64,000 nt of DNA from Pseudoflavonifractor sp. An85. GTDB lineage: Bacteria > Bacillota > Clostridia > Oscillospirales > Oscillospiraceae. The translations under genes and the position numbers were made by a program. Under the pieces are notes generated by a model. That model did not search any database, was not told the origin of the DNA, and saw only the letters and a program-made list of their open reading frames with translations. Positions 1 through 7,855 of this stretch are shown here, piece after piece. Within the stretch, counting starts at the first letter, position 1, and each line of letters starts with the position of its first letter. Location: NCBI RefSeq assembly GCF_002161235.1, contig NZ_NFHE01000002.1:1-64000 (forward strand), read 5' to 3'.

Positions 1-255
1 CACCTCCGCCAAAAAATCCATGTGGCCGGGCGTATCCACAATGTTAACTTTACATCTGTGCCACTGGAAGGAAGTGACTGCCGCTTGAATGGTAATCCCA
101 CGCTGCCGCTCCAAAAACATGGTGTCCGTCCTCGTTGTCCCTTTTTCGACGCTCCCCGGTTCTGAAATGGCTCCGCTGGCATATAGCAGGCTTTCCGTCA
201 ATGTTGTTTTTCCTGCGTCTACATGGGCAAGGATGCCAATATTTATTATTTTCAT
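1..255 (-). CDS. tet(W): tetracycline resistance ribosomal protection protein Tet(W), N-terminal part (runs off the left edge)
   Basis: This is the first 85 codons of a translational GTPase of the Tet(M)/Tet(O)/Tet(W) class, which removes tetracycline from the ribosome. The ATG at 253-255 follows a GGGAGG ribosome-binding site. The G1 loop (AHVDAGKTT), the G2 region (GTTRTDTM) and the G3 motif (DTPGHMD) are all present. The residues between them ([34 protein letters not shown]) match my memory of Tet(W) rather than Tet(O), Tet(M) or Tet(32). The upstream leader has the Tn916 tet(M)-type attenuation layout. The gene continues beyond base 1, so an intact C-terminus cannot be claimed. Its codon use is more AT-rich than the surrounding chromosome, which fits acquired DNA. 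Confidence 0.88.
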   Translation of the reverse strand, partial: MKIINIGILAHVDAGKTTLTESLLYASGAISEPGSVEKGTTRTDTMFLERQRGITIQAAVTSFQWHRCKVNIVDTPGHMDFLAEV

Positions 256-293
256 GTGATTGTCCTCCCTTTACAGCCCCAAAGGGCATAAAA

Positions 294-328
294 ATCCCCA
301 GCAGTAAAATACTTTTACCACTGGGGAT
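294..328 (-). terminator. attenuator hairpin upstream of tet(W)
   Basis: On the minus strand an 8-bp stem (ATCCCCAG / CTGGGGAT) extended by imperfect A/T pairs is followed by a short T-rich stretch, about 35 nt before the tet(W) start. It occupies the place of the transcription attenuator known in front of tet(M) in Tn916. Readthrough is expected when tetracycline slows ribosomes on the upstream leader peptide. Confidence 0.8.
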
Positions 329-406
329 TATAATTTGCGGACATACACATATACAGCATACACCTATTTGTGATTGCTGTTTTTTGGGATATGTCAAAAT
401 TGATAA

Positions 407-515
407 GGCAAAAGTATTCTTAAATTGGGTACAAAAACCAAGCCCCCGTGAAAGGGACTATCATAATTCTTTGTTCCCACTATTTGATTATAGTTTTATT
501 TAAGAATACCTTGCC
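407..515 (-). promoter_or_regulatory. long-range leader pairing (anti-attenuator arms) of tet(W)
   Basis: The leader-peptide coding sequence (498-515) is nearly complementary to a stretch at 407-425: GGCAAGGTATTCTTAAAT against ATTTAAGAATACTTTTGCC on the minus strand. This is the same arm arrangement as the tet(M) leader, where ribosome position on the leader peptide decides which arms pair. The arms are seen directly; the mechanism is inferred from the family. Confidence 0.65.
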
Positions 516-519
516 GCAT
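496..519 (-). CDS. tet(W) leader peptide
   Basis: This is a 7-codon reading frame, MRQGILK, stopping with TAA. A strong ribosome-binding site (AAAGGAGT, 528-536) lies before it. It has the same sequence as the end of the leader peptide I know from Tn916 tet(M). Ribosome stalling or slow translation here is thought to control the attenuator at 294-328. It is far too short for automatic gene callers. Confidence 0.7.
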   Translation of the reverse strand: MRQGILK

Positions 520-549
520 ATTTTTTTACTCCTTTTCTGGAATGAAACT

Positions 550-578
550 ATTATATCACATCAGCTTTAGGAAAGCAA
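550..578 (-). promoter_or_regulatory. tet(W) promoter
   Basis: Minus strand: -35 TTGCTT at 573-578, 17-bp spacer, -10 TATAAT at 550-555. It lies just upstream of the leader peptide. Confidence 0.75.
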
Positions 579-599
579 GTACCTAAAAGAAATTTTTCT

Positions 600-896
600 T
601 CCCCTTATATGTAACAATCATACCGGCTTCCTAGCGTTCAGAATGTTTTCTGCTGTCTGCTGTGGTGTTTGGTTGGAATTGTCCAACCAAAAGCCGATCC
701 GTGGTGTTGTCTGCATTTTACTAAATACAAATTCAATGTATACAGAAAGATATAAGGAGTGGGAGGGATTCCGCCGTAGTTGGCATTGTAGGAAAATCCA
801 AAAGTTTAGATTTTCCCACAATGCTTATCTTTTGGTCTTTGGTTCGGAATAGTGTAGTGCTGGCGGTCTATCTCTTGTTTTCGGTTGCTTGCTTCC
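600..896. other. non-coding junction segment with two perfect or near-perfect hairpins
   Basis: No convincing gene is present between the tet(W) promoter and the broken hydrolase. Two inverted repeats are visible. One is a perfect 8-bp stem, TTGGTTGG/CCAACCAA with a 6-nt loop (669-690). The other is a 16-bp stem with one mismatch (783-798 with 809-824). The segment probably belongs to the DNA that brought tet(W). Its junction with the hydrolase is near 905-915, where the hydrolase-like sequence stops. Confidence 0.45.
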
Positions 897-1280
897 TTAC
901 CGTACATGAGCATTGTTCTCCGGTTTCCACCAGTCGCCGCTGGGAAGGTTGTCCGAATTTCCGTGGCCATACATGTCGATGGAGAGTACCACAAAACCAC
1001 GTCGGGCGTATTCCACGTAGTTCAAATCCTGCATTTCGCGGTTGTTATACCAGCCGTGGCTGCACACAATGGCTGGAGCAGGGGTATCCGCAGTGGCATT
1101 TTCCGGAATGAAGAGCAATGCGCTCATCTGGTGGCCACTCACCGTCTCAAATCGGAGATCTTTGACGGTAACACGGCCGAAATTACTCTGCACGAAGCTG
1201 GCCCCGGCTGCGCTGATGAGGCAAAGGATCAGGGATAGACACAGCCAGAACACGGCGGTACGTCGGACGGTTTTCTTCAT
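897..1280 (-). pseudogene. alpha/beta hydrolase, N-terminal fragment
   Basis: The frame is 127 codons from ATG 1278-1280 behind a GAGGAGG site. Residues 1-30 form a membrane anchor or signal segment (KKTVRRTAVFWLCLSLILCLISAAG). They are followed by the start of an alpha/beta hydrolase fold: LLFIPENA, then PAIVCSHGWYNN (oxyanion region), then VLSIDMYGHGNSD. Members of this membrane-anchored family are normally several hundred residues long and continue to a GHSxGG nucleophile. Here the frame ends at a TAA a few codons after GDWWKPENNA, with no nucleophile serine. The gene was therefore probably cut when the tet(W)-bearing DNA inserted or recombined. The remaining fragment cannot be catalytic. 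Confidence 0.7.
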
Positions 1281-1328
1281 GGATAAATCCTCCTCTCAAA
1301 AAAGACCGAAATATGGGGATTTTGGCGT

Positions 1329-1363
1329 AAAAAAAGCACACAGACATCCTTGCCTGTGTGCTT
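1329..1363 (-). terminator. intrinsic terminator (10-bp stem and T7) ahead of the hydrolase fragment
   Basis: On the minus strand AAGCACACAG pairs with CTGTGTGCTT and is followed by seven T residues. It lies between a leftward promoter-like sequence (1400-1429) and the hydrolase start. It would end a short transcript of about 60 nt or act as a leader attenuator for the hydrolase. Confidence 0.7.
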
Positions 1364-1399
1364 TCTACTCCATGCTCTCAGCACCCCGTTGCTGGGACA

Positions 1400-1429
1400 A
1401 CAGTAACACTTTACACAGGAAGTTGTCAA
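1400..1429 (-). promoter_or_regulatory. candidate leftward promoter of a short leader or small RNA
   Basis: TTGACA (1424-1429 on the minus strand) is followed after 18 bp by TACTGT (1400-1405). The predicted transcript would meet the terminator at 1329-1363 after only about 60 nt. The -10 is weak. Confidence 0.4.
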
Positions 1430-1518
1430 TACGGAAATGGAAAAATGTGCATAATGCAGAAAACTGGAAGAGAAAATCGGTCAATTTGACGAAAAAAGCA
1501 AAAATACACAGGACAATC

Positions 1519-1547
1519 TTTACAACAGCTGTGCAATCTGTCATAAT
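1519..1547 (+). promoter_or_regulatory. glpPK promoter
   Basis: -35 TTTACA at 1519-1524, 17-bp spacer, -10 CATAAT at 1542-1547. It lies directly before the glp leader terminator. Confidence 0.65.
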
Positions 1548-1569
1548 GGGGCGTGTCCAGATGAGAGGA

Positions 1570-1613
1570 AGAGCAGGACGGGCGATATAGGTTCGCTTGT
1601 TGTGCTCTTTTTT
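1570..1613 (+). terminator. glp leader terminator, probable GlpP antitermination target
   Basis: A long hairpin (1570-1585 with 1593-1608; AGAGCA at the base, GGGCGA at the tip, one G-G mismatch) runs into a T-run ending at 1613. It sits between the promoter and glpP. In Bacillus, GlpP bound to glycerol-3-phosphate prevents termination in glp leader RNAs, and this position fits that mechanism. Control by GlpP here is an inference. Confidence 0.75.
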
Positions 1614-1645
1614 ATTTGCCTTTGTGGAAAGAGGAGAAAAGCGAC

Positions 1646-2209
1646 ATGCACCAGATCAAAGAACAGTTGATGGAAAATCCCGTAATTGCAGCGGTGAAGG
1701 AGGAACGGGCCCTGGAGGGAGCCTTGCAGTCGGACTGCGAGGTGGTATTCCTCCTCTCCAGTACCGTGCTCAACGTGGCCCAGCAGGTGGAGCGGGTGAA
1801 ACAAGCGGGCAAGACCGTGTTGGTGCACATGGACCTGGTGGAAGGGCTGAGCAACCGGGAGATTGCCGTGGACGCTCTGGCCCAGCTCTGCCACCCCCAC
1901 GGCATCATCAGCACCCGGCCCACCCAGGTGCGCCGGGCAAGGCATTTGGGGCTTGTGACGGTGCAGCGGGCCTTTATTTTGGACTCCATGTCCATCACCA
2001 GCCTCCACGGGCAGATTTCCGTGGGGAAACCGGATTTTATTGAGATTTTGCCGGGAATTATGCCCCGGGTCATCTCGGAAATTACTTCGCAGACCCAAAT
2101 CCCCCTCATTGCCGGGGGGCTTATTAAACACAAAGAGGAGGTGTTGGATGCCATCAAGGCGGGAGCTCTGGCGGTGTCCACCACCTGTCAGGCTGTATGG
2201 GATATGTAA
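1646..2209 (+). CDS. glpP: glycerol uptake operon antiterminator GlpP
   Basis: This 187-residue protein is close to the roughly 190 residues of Bacillus GlpP. The ATG at 1646 is chosen because GAGGAGAAAA lies just upstream. Recognisable GlpP features are [29 protein letters not shown], a [14 protein letters not shown] stretch and a C-terminal half-barrel end ([23 protein letters not shown]). The fold is a TIM-barrel-like RNA-binding protein that senses glycerol-3-phosphate. It is 37 bp ahead of glpK on the same strand and downstream of a leader terminator, so it very likely controls its own operon by antitermination. No glpF or glpD lies in the window. Confidence 0.9.
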   Translation: MHQIKEQLMENPVIAAVKEERALEGALQSDCEVVFLLSSTVLNVAQQVERVKQAGKTVLVHMDLVEGLSNREIAVDALAQLCHPHGIISTRPTQVRRARHLGLVTVQRAFILDSMSITSLHGQISVGKPDFIEILPGIMPRVISEITSQTQIPLIAGGLIKHKEEVLDAIKAGALAVSTTCQAVWDM

Positions 2210-2246
2210 CGCATGGAACACCACAAAACACAGGAGGCGTGTGGAA

Positions 2247-3746
2247 ATGAAACAGTATGTGATCGCCCTGGACCAAGGCACCACCAGCAGCCGCTGCATT
2301 GTCTTTGACCGGCAGCAGAACATTGTGGCCCTGGAGCAGCGGGAGTTTGCCCAGCACTACCCCCAGCCCGGTTGGGTGGAGCACGACCCCATGGAGATCT
2401 ACTCCAGCCAGTACGGGGTGCTTGTGGAGGCCCTGGTGGGCAACAGCATTGACCCCGCCGACATCGCCGCCATCGGCATTACCAACCAGCGGGAGACCGC
2501 CATTGTGTGGGACAAGGACACCGGACGACCGGTGTACAACGCCATTGTGTGGCAGTGCCGCCGCACCGCCAAGTTGTGCGAGGAGCTCAAACAGGACGCG
2601 GAGTTTACGGAATATGTCAAGGAACACACCGGACTGCTCATTGACGCCTATTTCTCAGGCACCAAGATTCAGTGGATTTTGGACCACGTGGAGGGAGCGA
2701 GGGAAAAGGCCCAGCAGGGCAAGCTGCTCTTCGGCACCGTGGATACCTGGCTGCTGTGGAAGCTCACGGGCGGCAAGGTCCACGTCACCGACTACACCAA
2801 CGCCAGCCGCACCATGCTCTACAACATCCGGGACCTGTGCTGGGACGAGGCCATCTGCGCCCGGCTGGGTATTCCCATGAGCATGCTGCCAAAGGTGTGC
2901 AACTCCAGCGAAATCTATGGCTATGTGAACCTGCAAGGGGTGGAAGTACCCATTGCGGGCATCGCCGGAGACCAACAGGCGGCCCTGTTTGGCCAGACCT
3001 GCTTTGAGCCGGGCAAGGCCAAAAACACCTATGGCACCGGCTGTTTCCTACTGATGAACACGGGCGATCAGCTCTACCGCAGCCAAAACGGCCTCATCAG
3101 CACCATCGCCATCGGCTTAAACGGCAAAGTGCAGTACGCCCTGGAGGGCAGCGTGTTTGTGGGCGGGGCGGTCATCCAGTGGGTGCGGGACGAGCTGCGC
3201 TTTTTCAACGAGTCCCGGGACGCGGAGTATTACGCCCAGAAGGTGCCCGACACCGGTGGGGTGTACCTGGTGCCCGCCTTCACCGGCCTGGGCGCGCCCC
3301 ACTGGGACATGTACGCCCGGGGCTGCCTCATTGGCATCACCCGGGGCACCACCCGGGAGCACATCATACGGGCGGCGCAGGAGTCCATTGCCTACCAGAG
3401 CTATGATTTGGTGGAGGCCATGGAGAAGGACACCGGCATCCGCCTTACCGAGTTGTGTGTGGACGGCGGGGCCTCCCGAGACCGGTTCCTCATGCAGTTC
3501 CAGGCGGACATTCTGGGCAAGCAGGTGCGCCGCCCCATGATTCGGGAGACCACCGCCCTGGGGGCTGCCTATCTGGCGGGACTGGCCACCGGATTTTGGA
3601 AGGACCTGGAGGAAATCAAGGCCCAGTGGACCTTGGATCACCTGTACACCCCCGACATGGACGATGAGAGACGGCAAAAGCTGTTGCGGGGCTGGCACAA
3701 GGCCGTAGGCCGCAGCTGTGCCTGGATTGACCCGGAAGAAACCTAA
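2247..3746 (+). CDS. glpK: glycerol kinase
   Basis: This 499-residue FGGY kinase has the usual glycerol kinase length. It makes sn-glycerol-3-phosphate from glycerol and ATP in the cytoplasm. The start ATG follows AGGAGGCGTGTGGAA. Visible motifs are the N-terminal phosphate-binding [10 protein letters not shown], the substrate region [10 protein letters not shown], the GITNQRET loop and VWQCRRT. In the C-terminal half are [12 protein letters not shown] and the ATP-binding [18 protein letters not shown]. Its product is the ligand of GlpP, so the two genes form a feed-forward unit. The gene ends at a strong terminator 10 bp downstream. Confidence 0.96.
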   Translation: MKQYVIALDQGTTSSRCIVFDRQQNIVALEQREFAQHYPQPGWVEHDPMEIYSSQYGVLVEALVGNSIDPADIAAIGITNQRETAIVWDKDTGRPVYNAIVWQCRRTAKLCEELKQDAEFTEYVKEHTGLLIDAYFSGTKIQWILDHVEGAREKAQQGKLLFGTVDTWLLWKLTGGKVHVTDYTNASRTMLYNIRDLCWDEAICARLGIPMSMLPKVCNSSEIYGYVNLQGVEVPIAGIAGDQQAALFGQTCFEPGKAKNTYGTGCFLLMNTGDQLYRSQNGLISTIAIGLNGKVQYALEGSVFVGGAVIQWVRDELRFFNESRDAEYYAQKVPDTGGVYLVPAFTGLGAPHWDMYARGCLIGITRGTTREHIIRAAQESIAYQSYDLVEAMEKDTGIRLTELCVDGGASRDRFLMQFQADILGKQVRRPMIRETTALGAAYLAGLATGFWKDLEEIKAQWTLDHLYTPDMDDERRQKLLRGWHKAVGRSCAWIDPEET

Positions 3747-3755
3747 ACCAAGAGA

Positions 3756-3791
3756 GAACCCCCGGTGCATCAGCACCGGGGGTTCATTTTG
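3756..3791. terminator. bidirectional terminator between glpK and the leftward gene
   Basis: A perfect 13-bp stem (GAACCCCCGGTGC with GCACCGGGGGTTC, 4-nt loop) is followed by ATTTTG. The two flanking genes converge here. Confidence 0.85.
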
Positions 3792-3798
3792 CGTTCGA

Positions 3799-4317
3799 TT
3801 ACTCCCAAGCGGGATTCTGGTCCGGAGAGAGGGGCTTCATCAGGTATTCCATCCCCTTTTCACCGATGATATAGGAGAAGTCCCGATCTGGGCCGTCAAA
3901 GGAGACATATACCCGGGAGGTGTTGTCAGTGGACACATCCCACAGCTGCATCACCGCCTGGTCGCCGTAGTACAAGGTGGCCTCGGGTGCCTCCTCCGGG
4001 GCCTGTCCCGCCACCGACCCAGCGCCCAGGGCCACCATGGTGTTGTAGATGGCGTAAGCATTGTCGGGGGTAATGCGCAGGGAGGCACCGTCCACTTCGG
4101 CCCGCAAATTGTTCTTGGTATAGACCTGAGTGGTCTGGGAGGAGAGGGCAGAGAGATACTGCTTGTACTGATATTGGTGCAGAAGGGTGCGGGCCACGGG
4201 GTAGACGCAGGCGGCCAATACCACCACGGCTACCACCACAATGGCTACCAGCCAACCTCGCTTGCTGTGGGGCTGGCGCTGGTTGCGGGGGACCACGTTT
4301 TCATACATGCCGGACAT
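3799..4317 (-). CDS. hypothetical membrane-anchored protein
   Basis: This 172-residue protein starts at an ATG behind AAAGGAG. It has a short charged N-terminus (residues 1-20), one strongly hydrophobic segment (about 22-44: GWLVAIVVVAVVVLAACVY) and a soluble C-terminal domain of about 125 residues. The likely topology is a type II protein with the domain outside the cell. The domain has mixed alpha/beta character (VYVSFDGPDRDFSYIIG), and I do not recognise the family. It is monocistronic, converging with glpK and followed upstream by prfC in the same direction with a gap of about 115 bp. Confidence 0.7.
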   Translation of the reverse strand: MSGMYENVVPRNQRQPHSKRGWLVAIVVVAVVVLAACVYPVARTLLHQYQYKQYLSALSSQTTQVYTKNNLRAEVDGASLRITPDNAYAIYNTMVALGAGSVAGQAPEEAPEATLYYGDQAVMQLWDVSTDNTSRVYVSFDGPDRDFSYIIGEKGMEYLMKPLSPDQNPAWE

Positions 4318-4432
4318 GGTATGCTCCTTTCAGGGGGTCAGTCCAAAACGGTGTTCAGTTCCGGGGAGAGGTAGGCGGTGAGAAGATTCCGCAGGGGGGT
4401 GTCCCATAGATCCACAGATAATACCTACTTGC

Positions 4433-6034
4433 TTAGAAGCTGGCGCCTCCAAACTCCAACAAGGTCAGCTGCTTGTTACGGTCAGCGGTCCAGTTGATGG
4501 ACCAGCCGGAGGCAAAGAGGAGCAGCTGGTTGCCCTTGTAGTCCTCCACCAGCATGGCGTCGTTGGGCAGCACCAGGTCGTCGGAGCGGAGAGGCTGGTC
4601 TCCGTCGTGCTCAATCCAGCGCAGGAACTGGTAGGGCAGGCCCTCCACGTACAGGTCCACGCCGTATTCGCTGCGCAGGCGGTACTCCAGCACGTCAAAT
4701 TGCAGGGTACCCACCACGCCCACAATGACCTCCTCCATGCCGGAGTAGGGGGTCTTGAAGATCTGGATGGCGCCCTCCTGGGCGATCTGCTCCATGCCCT
4801 TGAGGAACTGCTTGCGCTTCATGGTATCCATGGGGCGCACCCGCTTGAAGTGCTCGGGGGCAAAGGTGGGGATGGGGTTGAACTGGAACTTGTGGGAGGC
4901 GGTGCACAGGGTATCGCCAATGGAGAAAATGCCGGGGTCAAACACGCCGATGATGTCGCCGGCGTAGGCCTCCTCGATGATCTCGCGCTCGGCGGCCATG
5001 AGCTGCTGGGGCCGGGAGAGCTTGATCTTCTTGCCGCCCTGGACGTGGTACACTTCCTTGTCAGCCTGGAACTTGCCGGAGACGATGCGCATAAAGGCGA
5101 TGCGGTCCCGGTGTGCCTTGTTCATGTTGGCCTGAATCTTAAAGACAAAGGCGGAGAAGTCGTCGTCAAAGGAGTCAATGAGCTCGTCTCCCGCCATGCG
5201 GGGCAGGGGGGCGGTGGTCATGCGCAAGAAGTCCTCCAGGAAGGGCTCCACACCGAAGTTGGTCAGAGCGGAGCCGAAGAACACGGGGGAGAGCTTGCCG
5301 TGGCGCACCCGCTCCATGTCAAACTCGCAGGAGGCCCCGTCCAGCAGCTCGATCTCGTCCACCAGCTGGGAGTGGAACTTCTCGCCAATGAGACCGGCCA
5401 GCTCGGGGTCGTTGAGATCCACCTCGGTAGCGATAGCGGCCTTGGCGTTGGTGTTGGAGGTGAAGTGGATGATCTTCTTGCGCTGGCGGTCGTACACACC
5501 CTTAAATTCCTTGCCGCAGCCGATGGGCCAGTTGACGGCATAGGTGTCGATGCCCAGCTCCTTCTCCAGTTCCTGGCACAGCTCAAAGGGGTCCTGAGCC
5601 TCCCGGTCCATCTTGTTGATGAAGGTGAAAATGGGAATATCCCGCATGGCGCAGACTTTGAACAGCTTCCGGGTCTGAGCCTCCACGCCCTTGGCGGCGT
5701 CAATGACCATCACGGCGGAGTCGGCGGCCATGAGGGTGCGGTAGGTGTCCTCGGAGAAGTCCTGGTGGCCCGGGGTGTCCAGAATGTTGATGCAGAACCC
5801 GTTGTACTGGAACTGCATCACGGAAGAGGTGACGGAAATACCGCGCTGCTTCTCGATCTCCATCCAGTCGGAGGTGGCGGCACGGGCATTTTTCTTGCCC
5901 TTGACCACGCCGGCCTGGGCAATGGCGCCTCCGTAGAGGAGGAACTTTTCGGTGAGGGTGGTTTTACCGGCGTCCGGGTGACTGATGATGGCGAACGTGC
6001 GTCGCCGGTTGATTTCAGCTTCGTACAGTGACAA
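4433..6034 (-). CDS. prfC: peptide chain release factor 3
   Basis: RF3 is the translational GTPase that removes RF1/RF2 from the ribosome after termination. The G domain shows [16 protein letters not shown] (G1), the switch region EKQRGISV, LDTPGHQDFSEDTYRTL (G3) and FINKMDRE (G4). Beta-barrel and C-terminal RF3 domains follow to 533 residues, against about 529 in E. coli. I chose the TTG at 6034 because GGAGG lies 8 nt before it and the protein then begins MSLYEAEINRRRTFAI like its homologues. An in-frame ATG at 6049 has no ribosome-binding site and overlaps the GGAGG itself. The unusual TTG start may keep expression low. Confidence 0.94.
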   Translation of the reverse strand: MSLYEAEINRRRTFAIISHPDAGKTTLTEKFLLYGGAIAQAGVVKGKKNARAATSDWMEIEKQRGISVTSSVMQFQYNGFCINILDTPGHQDFSEDTYRTLMAADSAVMVIDAAKGVEAQTRKLFKVCAMRDIPIFTFINKMDREAQDPFELCQELEKELGIDTYAVNWPIGCGKEFKGVYDRQRKKIIHFTSNTNAKAAIATEVDLNDPELAGLIGEKFHSQLVDEIELLDGASCEFDMERVRHGKLSPVFFGSALTNFGVEPFLEDFLRMTTAPLPRMAGDELIDSFDDDFSAFVFKIQANMNKAHRDRIAFMRIVSGKFQADKEVYHVQGGKKIKLSRPQQLMAAEREIIEEAYAGDIIGVFDPGIFSIGDTLCTASHKFQFNPIPTFAPEHFKRVRPMDTMKRKQFLKGMEQIAQEGAIQIFKTPYSGMEEVIVGVVGTLQFDVLEYRLRSEYGVDLYVEGLPYQFLRWIEHDGDQPLRSDDLVLPNDAMLVEDYKGNQLLLFASGWSINWTADRNKQLTLLEFGGASF

Positions 6035-6105
6035 GGAAACAACCTCCATATGATGAAATTGGGGAAGTCAGGCAAAACCGCCCCATTGTGTATGATAATG
6101 GTGTG

Positions 6106-6134
6106 ATTATACCACCAAAGAGGGAAAAGGGCAA
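6106..6134 (-). promoter_or_regulatory. prfC promoter
   Basis: Minus strand: -35 TTGCCC (6129-6134), 17-bp spacer, -10 TATAAT (6106-6111). Confidence 0.65.
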
Positions 6135-6252
6135 CAGAGAAAGTGGCCCGGAGGGGCGGCAAATGGGGCAAGAGCCATCCAAGACGCATACCAGTGTCCT
6201 AGGGGACGTGGGGAAAGCCCTGCACTCCCCATTGTGGAAAGGAGGAACTGCC

Positions 6253-6513
6253 ATGAAAGGACTCAAAGCCGTACTCAGCGACAAAAAATTTTGGGTGGCA
6301 CTGGTGGGCCTGGTGGCGGGAATTGCCGTGGCTCTGGGAGTATCGGAGAGCACGGTGGCTACCGTTTCTGGCGGCGCACTGTCGGTGGTATCGGTGGTAA
6401 TGTTGGCCCTCATGGGGGTCAAGACTGCCAAAACAGCCGCCACACAGCAGGAAAGCCCCGACGCGAGCTTGTTCCAGAAGGAACCAGAGGAGAGCGACCA
6501 GGAAGAAGAATAA
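6253..6513 (+). CDS. small two-helix membrane protein (holin-like layout)
   Basis: This 86-residue protein starts at ATG 6253 behind AAAGGAGG. Two hydrophobic segments (about residues 12-30, FWVALVGLVAGIAVALG, and 38-56, SGGALSVVSVVMLALMG) are followed by a polar tail ending EEPEESDQEEE. Small phage holins have the same plan, and similar proteins of unknown role occur singly in Clostridia. No lysin or phage gene is adjacent, so the holin name is only a shape comparison. Confidence 0.65.
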   Translation: MKGLKAVLSDKKFWVALVGLVAGIAVALGVSESTVATVSGGALSVVSVVMLALMGVKTAKTAATQQESPDASLFQKEPEESDQEEE

Positions 6514-6524
6514 AAGAAACTGAA

Positions 6525-6561
6525 AGGCCCCCGTGGGTGTGCATTGCACCCACGGGGGCCT
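6525..6561. terminator. hairpin between converging genes
   Basis: A perfect 15-bp stem (AGGCCCCCGTGGGTG with CACCCACGGGGGCCT) lies between the small membrane protein gene and the leftward DUF2589 gene. There is no long T-run on either side, so termination may be partial. Confidence 0.6.
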
Positions 6562-6572
6562 CGTGCTCTCGT

Positions 6573-7172
6573 TTAAGTTTTTTTCTCCATGGGCTCCATG
6601 CTGGCCGCGAACAAGCTGGTCAGTTTGGCCATACCTTCGGAGGGGGGCTGCTGCACCGCTCTGGCGTGAATGATGTATTTGGAGGTGTTGTCTGTGGTTC
6701 GAGTGTGGGACGTGGTGGCCGACACAGTACCCGTGATGCTGGCATTGCACCCCCAGAAGTTGAGGCTGTCTGTGTTGGTCACACTTTCGGTGTTGTTGCT
6801 GGAATCCACCGCCTGTTCGTGGATCTCCATGGAGAAATCCACGGTGGCCTCATCCATGGTAAAGGCGGGCAGGGGGACCAGGGAGATGAGAGGAACTTCA
6901 ATGGACATGTCCTTGGTGCTCTCCTGACCGGTTTTTGGGTCCATAATCAGGCGTTTAAAGGAAAAATTTACGGTTTTGGTACCCTTTTCCGGGTCTCCGT
7001 CCACAAAGGCCAACTGGTAGATGGTCTGAAGGTAGACCTGGCACAGCGCTGCCTGACCTTTGGCCGCTTCCAAAATGGGCTGACTGATCAACAGGCCCAT
7101 GGGAAGACCGGCAAACTGCTTGGATGCATCGTCCCGAAGCATTTCCATATCCTGATTTTCCTGTTTGGTCAT
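6573..7172 (-). CDS. DUF2589-like protein
   Basis: This 199-residue protein is the last gene of a leftward five-gene operon; its ATG follows GGAGGTAATGGAAC. The N-terminal helix LPMGLLISQPILEAAKGQAALCQVYLQTIYQLAF and the following beta-rich part (VNFSFKRLI, SIEVPLISLVPLPAFTMDEATVDFSMEI) resemble the DUF2589 family. Members are often described as having a LPL...I..P...A..AQ helix followed by a beta sandwich. The C-terminal third has an alternating pattern (ITGTVSATTSHTRTTDNTSKYIIHARAVQQPPSEGMAKL). Function is unknown, and no signal peptide or membrane segment is seen. Confidence 0.7.
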   Translation of the reverse strand: MTKQENQDMEMLRDDASKQFAGLPMGLLISQPILEAAKGQAALCQVYLQTIYQLAFVDGDPEKGTKTVNFSFKRLIMDPKTGQESTKDMSIEVPLISLVPLPAFTMDEATVDFSMEIHEQAVDSSNNTESVTNTDSLNFWGCNASITGTVSATTSHTRTTDNTSKYIIHARAVQQPPSEGMAKLTSLFAASMEPMEKKT

Positions 7173-7189
7173 GTTCCATTACCTCCGGA

Positions 7190-7615
7190 TTATAAGATTT
7201 GGGTTGTGGTTTGCACGGCACGAGCCATGCCCTCTGGGGTTTCTCCCTGCACAAAGTGGAGGGACAGCTCCCCGGCATGTGCACTGGTGTTTTCTCCCGC
7301 CAGTTCGTAGGTAGGAGTGCCGTCGTTTTCGCAGGGGACTAAGGGAATGCGGACATCCACGCTGTGGAGCAGAAGGGGACGATGGCTCATCAAGGCGGCA
7401 ACGGGAACCCGAACCCGTTTTTCTGGGCCTTCTGGTACAGAGCTGGTGGGGAGCACCAAGTCCCAGGTGACCGGTTTGCGTACCCCATCCTGTCCATGGT
7501 CCGACGTTGTGAACCCCTGGTAAAACAGCAGGGCGGCTTGGAGGTCCACGGCATGGCAGGCAGTTTGTACGGAATGGCCCACCGATGTCATCAGTTCTTC
7601 CAGTGTAAAGGCCAT
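7190..7615 (-). CDS. hypothetical protein, possible second DUF2589-like subunit
   Basis: This 141-residue protein has its ATG at 7613-7615 after GGGGGTATAAC, with only one base between it and the stop of the upstream gene. It has the same general plan as its downstream neighbour: an N-terminal helix (LEELMTSVGHSVQTACHAVDLQAALLFYQGF) then beta strands (KPVTWDLVLPTS, KRVRVPVAALMSHRPLLLHSVDVRIPLVP, GELSLHFVQG). It may be a diverged partner of the DUF2589 protein that assembles with it. That relationship is a guess from secondary structure pattern. The gap to the next gene is 17 bp. Confidence 0.6.
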   Translation of the reverse strand: MAFTLEELMTSVGHSVQTACHAVDLQAALLFYQGFTTSDHGQDGVRKPVTWDLVLPTSSVPEGPEKRVRVPVAALMSHRPLLLHSVDVRIPLVPCENDGTPTYELAGENTSAHAGELSLHFVQGETPEGMARAVQTTTQIL

Positions 7616-7616
7616 G

Positions 7617-7838
7617 TTATACCCCCACAACTGCCACGCGCTCCTGAGGGACGTGATACTTTTCCTGGAGGTCGGATAACGAGGACCCCACTTCCACTAA
7701 TTGCAGCTGCTTCTGGGCGGCGGCATTTCTCCACACGGCAAATCGCTGGGTATGCACCGGGGAGTTGGGATCCGGGACAAGGGGACCCAGATCGGAGATA
7801 AAATACTCGTCATGGTTGAGAAAGCTGTTTACATCCAT
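7617..7838 (-). CDS. small hypothetical protein of the DUF2589 operon
   Basis: This 73-residue protein starts at the ATG at 7836-7838, because GGAGG lies 8 nt upstream; the longer open frame to 8162 reads through unrelated sequence. The protein starts MDVNSFLNHDEYFISDLGPL and ends with a helical part (WRNAAAQKQLQLVEVGSSLSDLQEKYHVPQERVAVVGV). No known domain is recognised. It is tightly coupled, with one base to the next start and 17 bp from the previous stop. Confidence 0.55.
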   Translation of the reverse strand: MDVNSFLNHDEYFISDLGPLVPDPNSPVHTQRFAVWRNAAAQKQLQLVEVGSSLSDLQEKYHVPQERVAVVGV

Positions 7839-7855
7839 GGGATGGTCCTCCATTT

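Noticed and set aside
50-397. 115-codon leftward frame over the tet(W) leader
   Set aside because: It reads through the attenuator and the tet(W) start in another frame; the tet(W) frame and the MRQGILK leader peptide account for the region.
4607-6031. Long open frame opposite prfC
   Set aside because: It is the mirror of a GC-rich gene with G/C third positions; its translation is rich in Gly, His, Val and Leu with no motif, and prfC is certain. The same applies to long antisense frames over leuS, the oleate hydratase gene, pepT, the nucleotidase gene and the P-type ATPase gene.
6253-6513. Prophage holin
   Set aside because: The protein has a holin-like outline but no phage structural, lysis or packaging gene lies nearby, so a prophage remnant is not supported.
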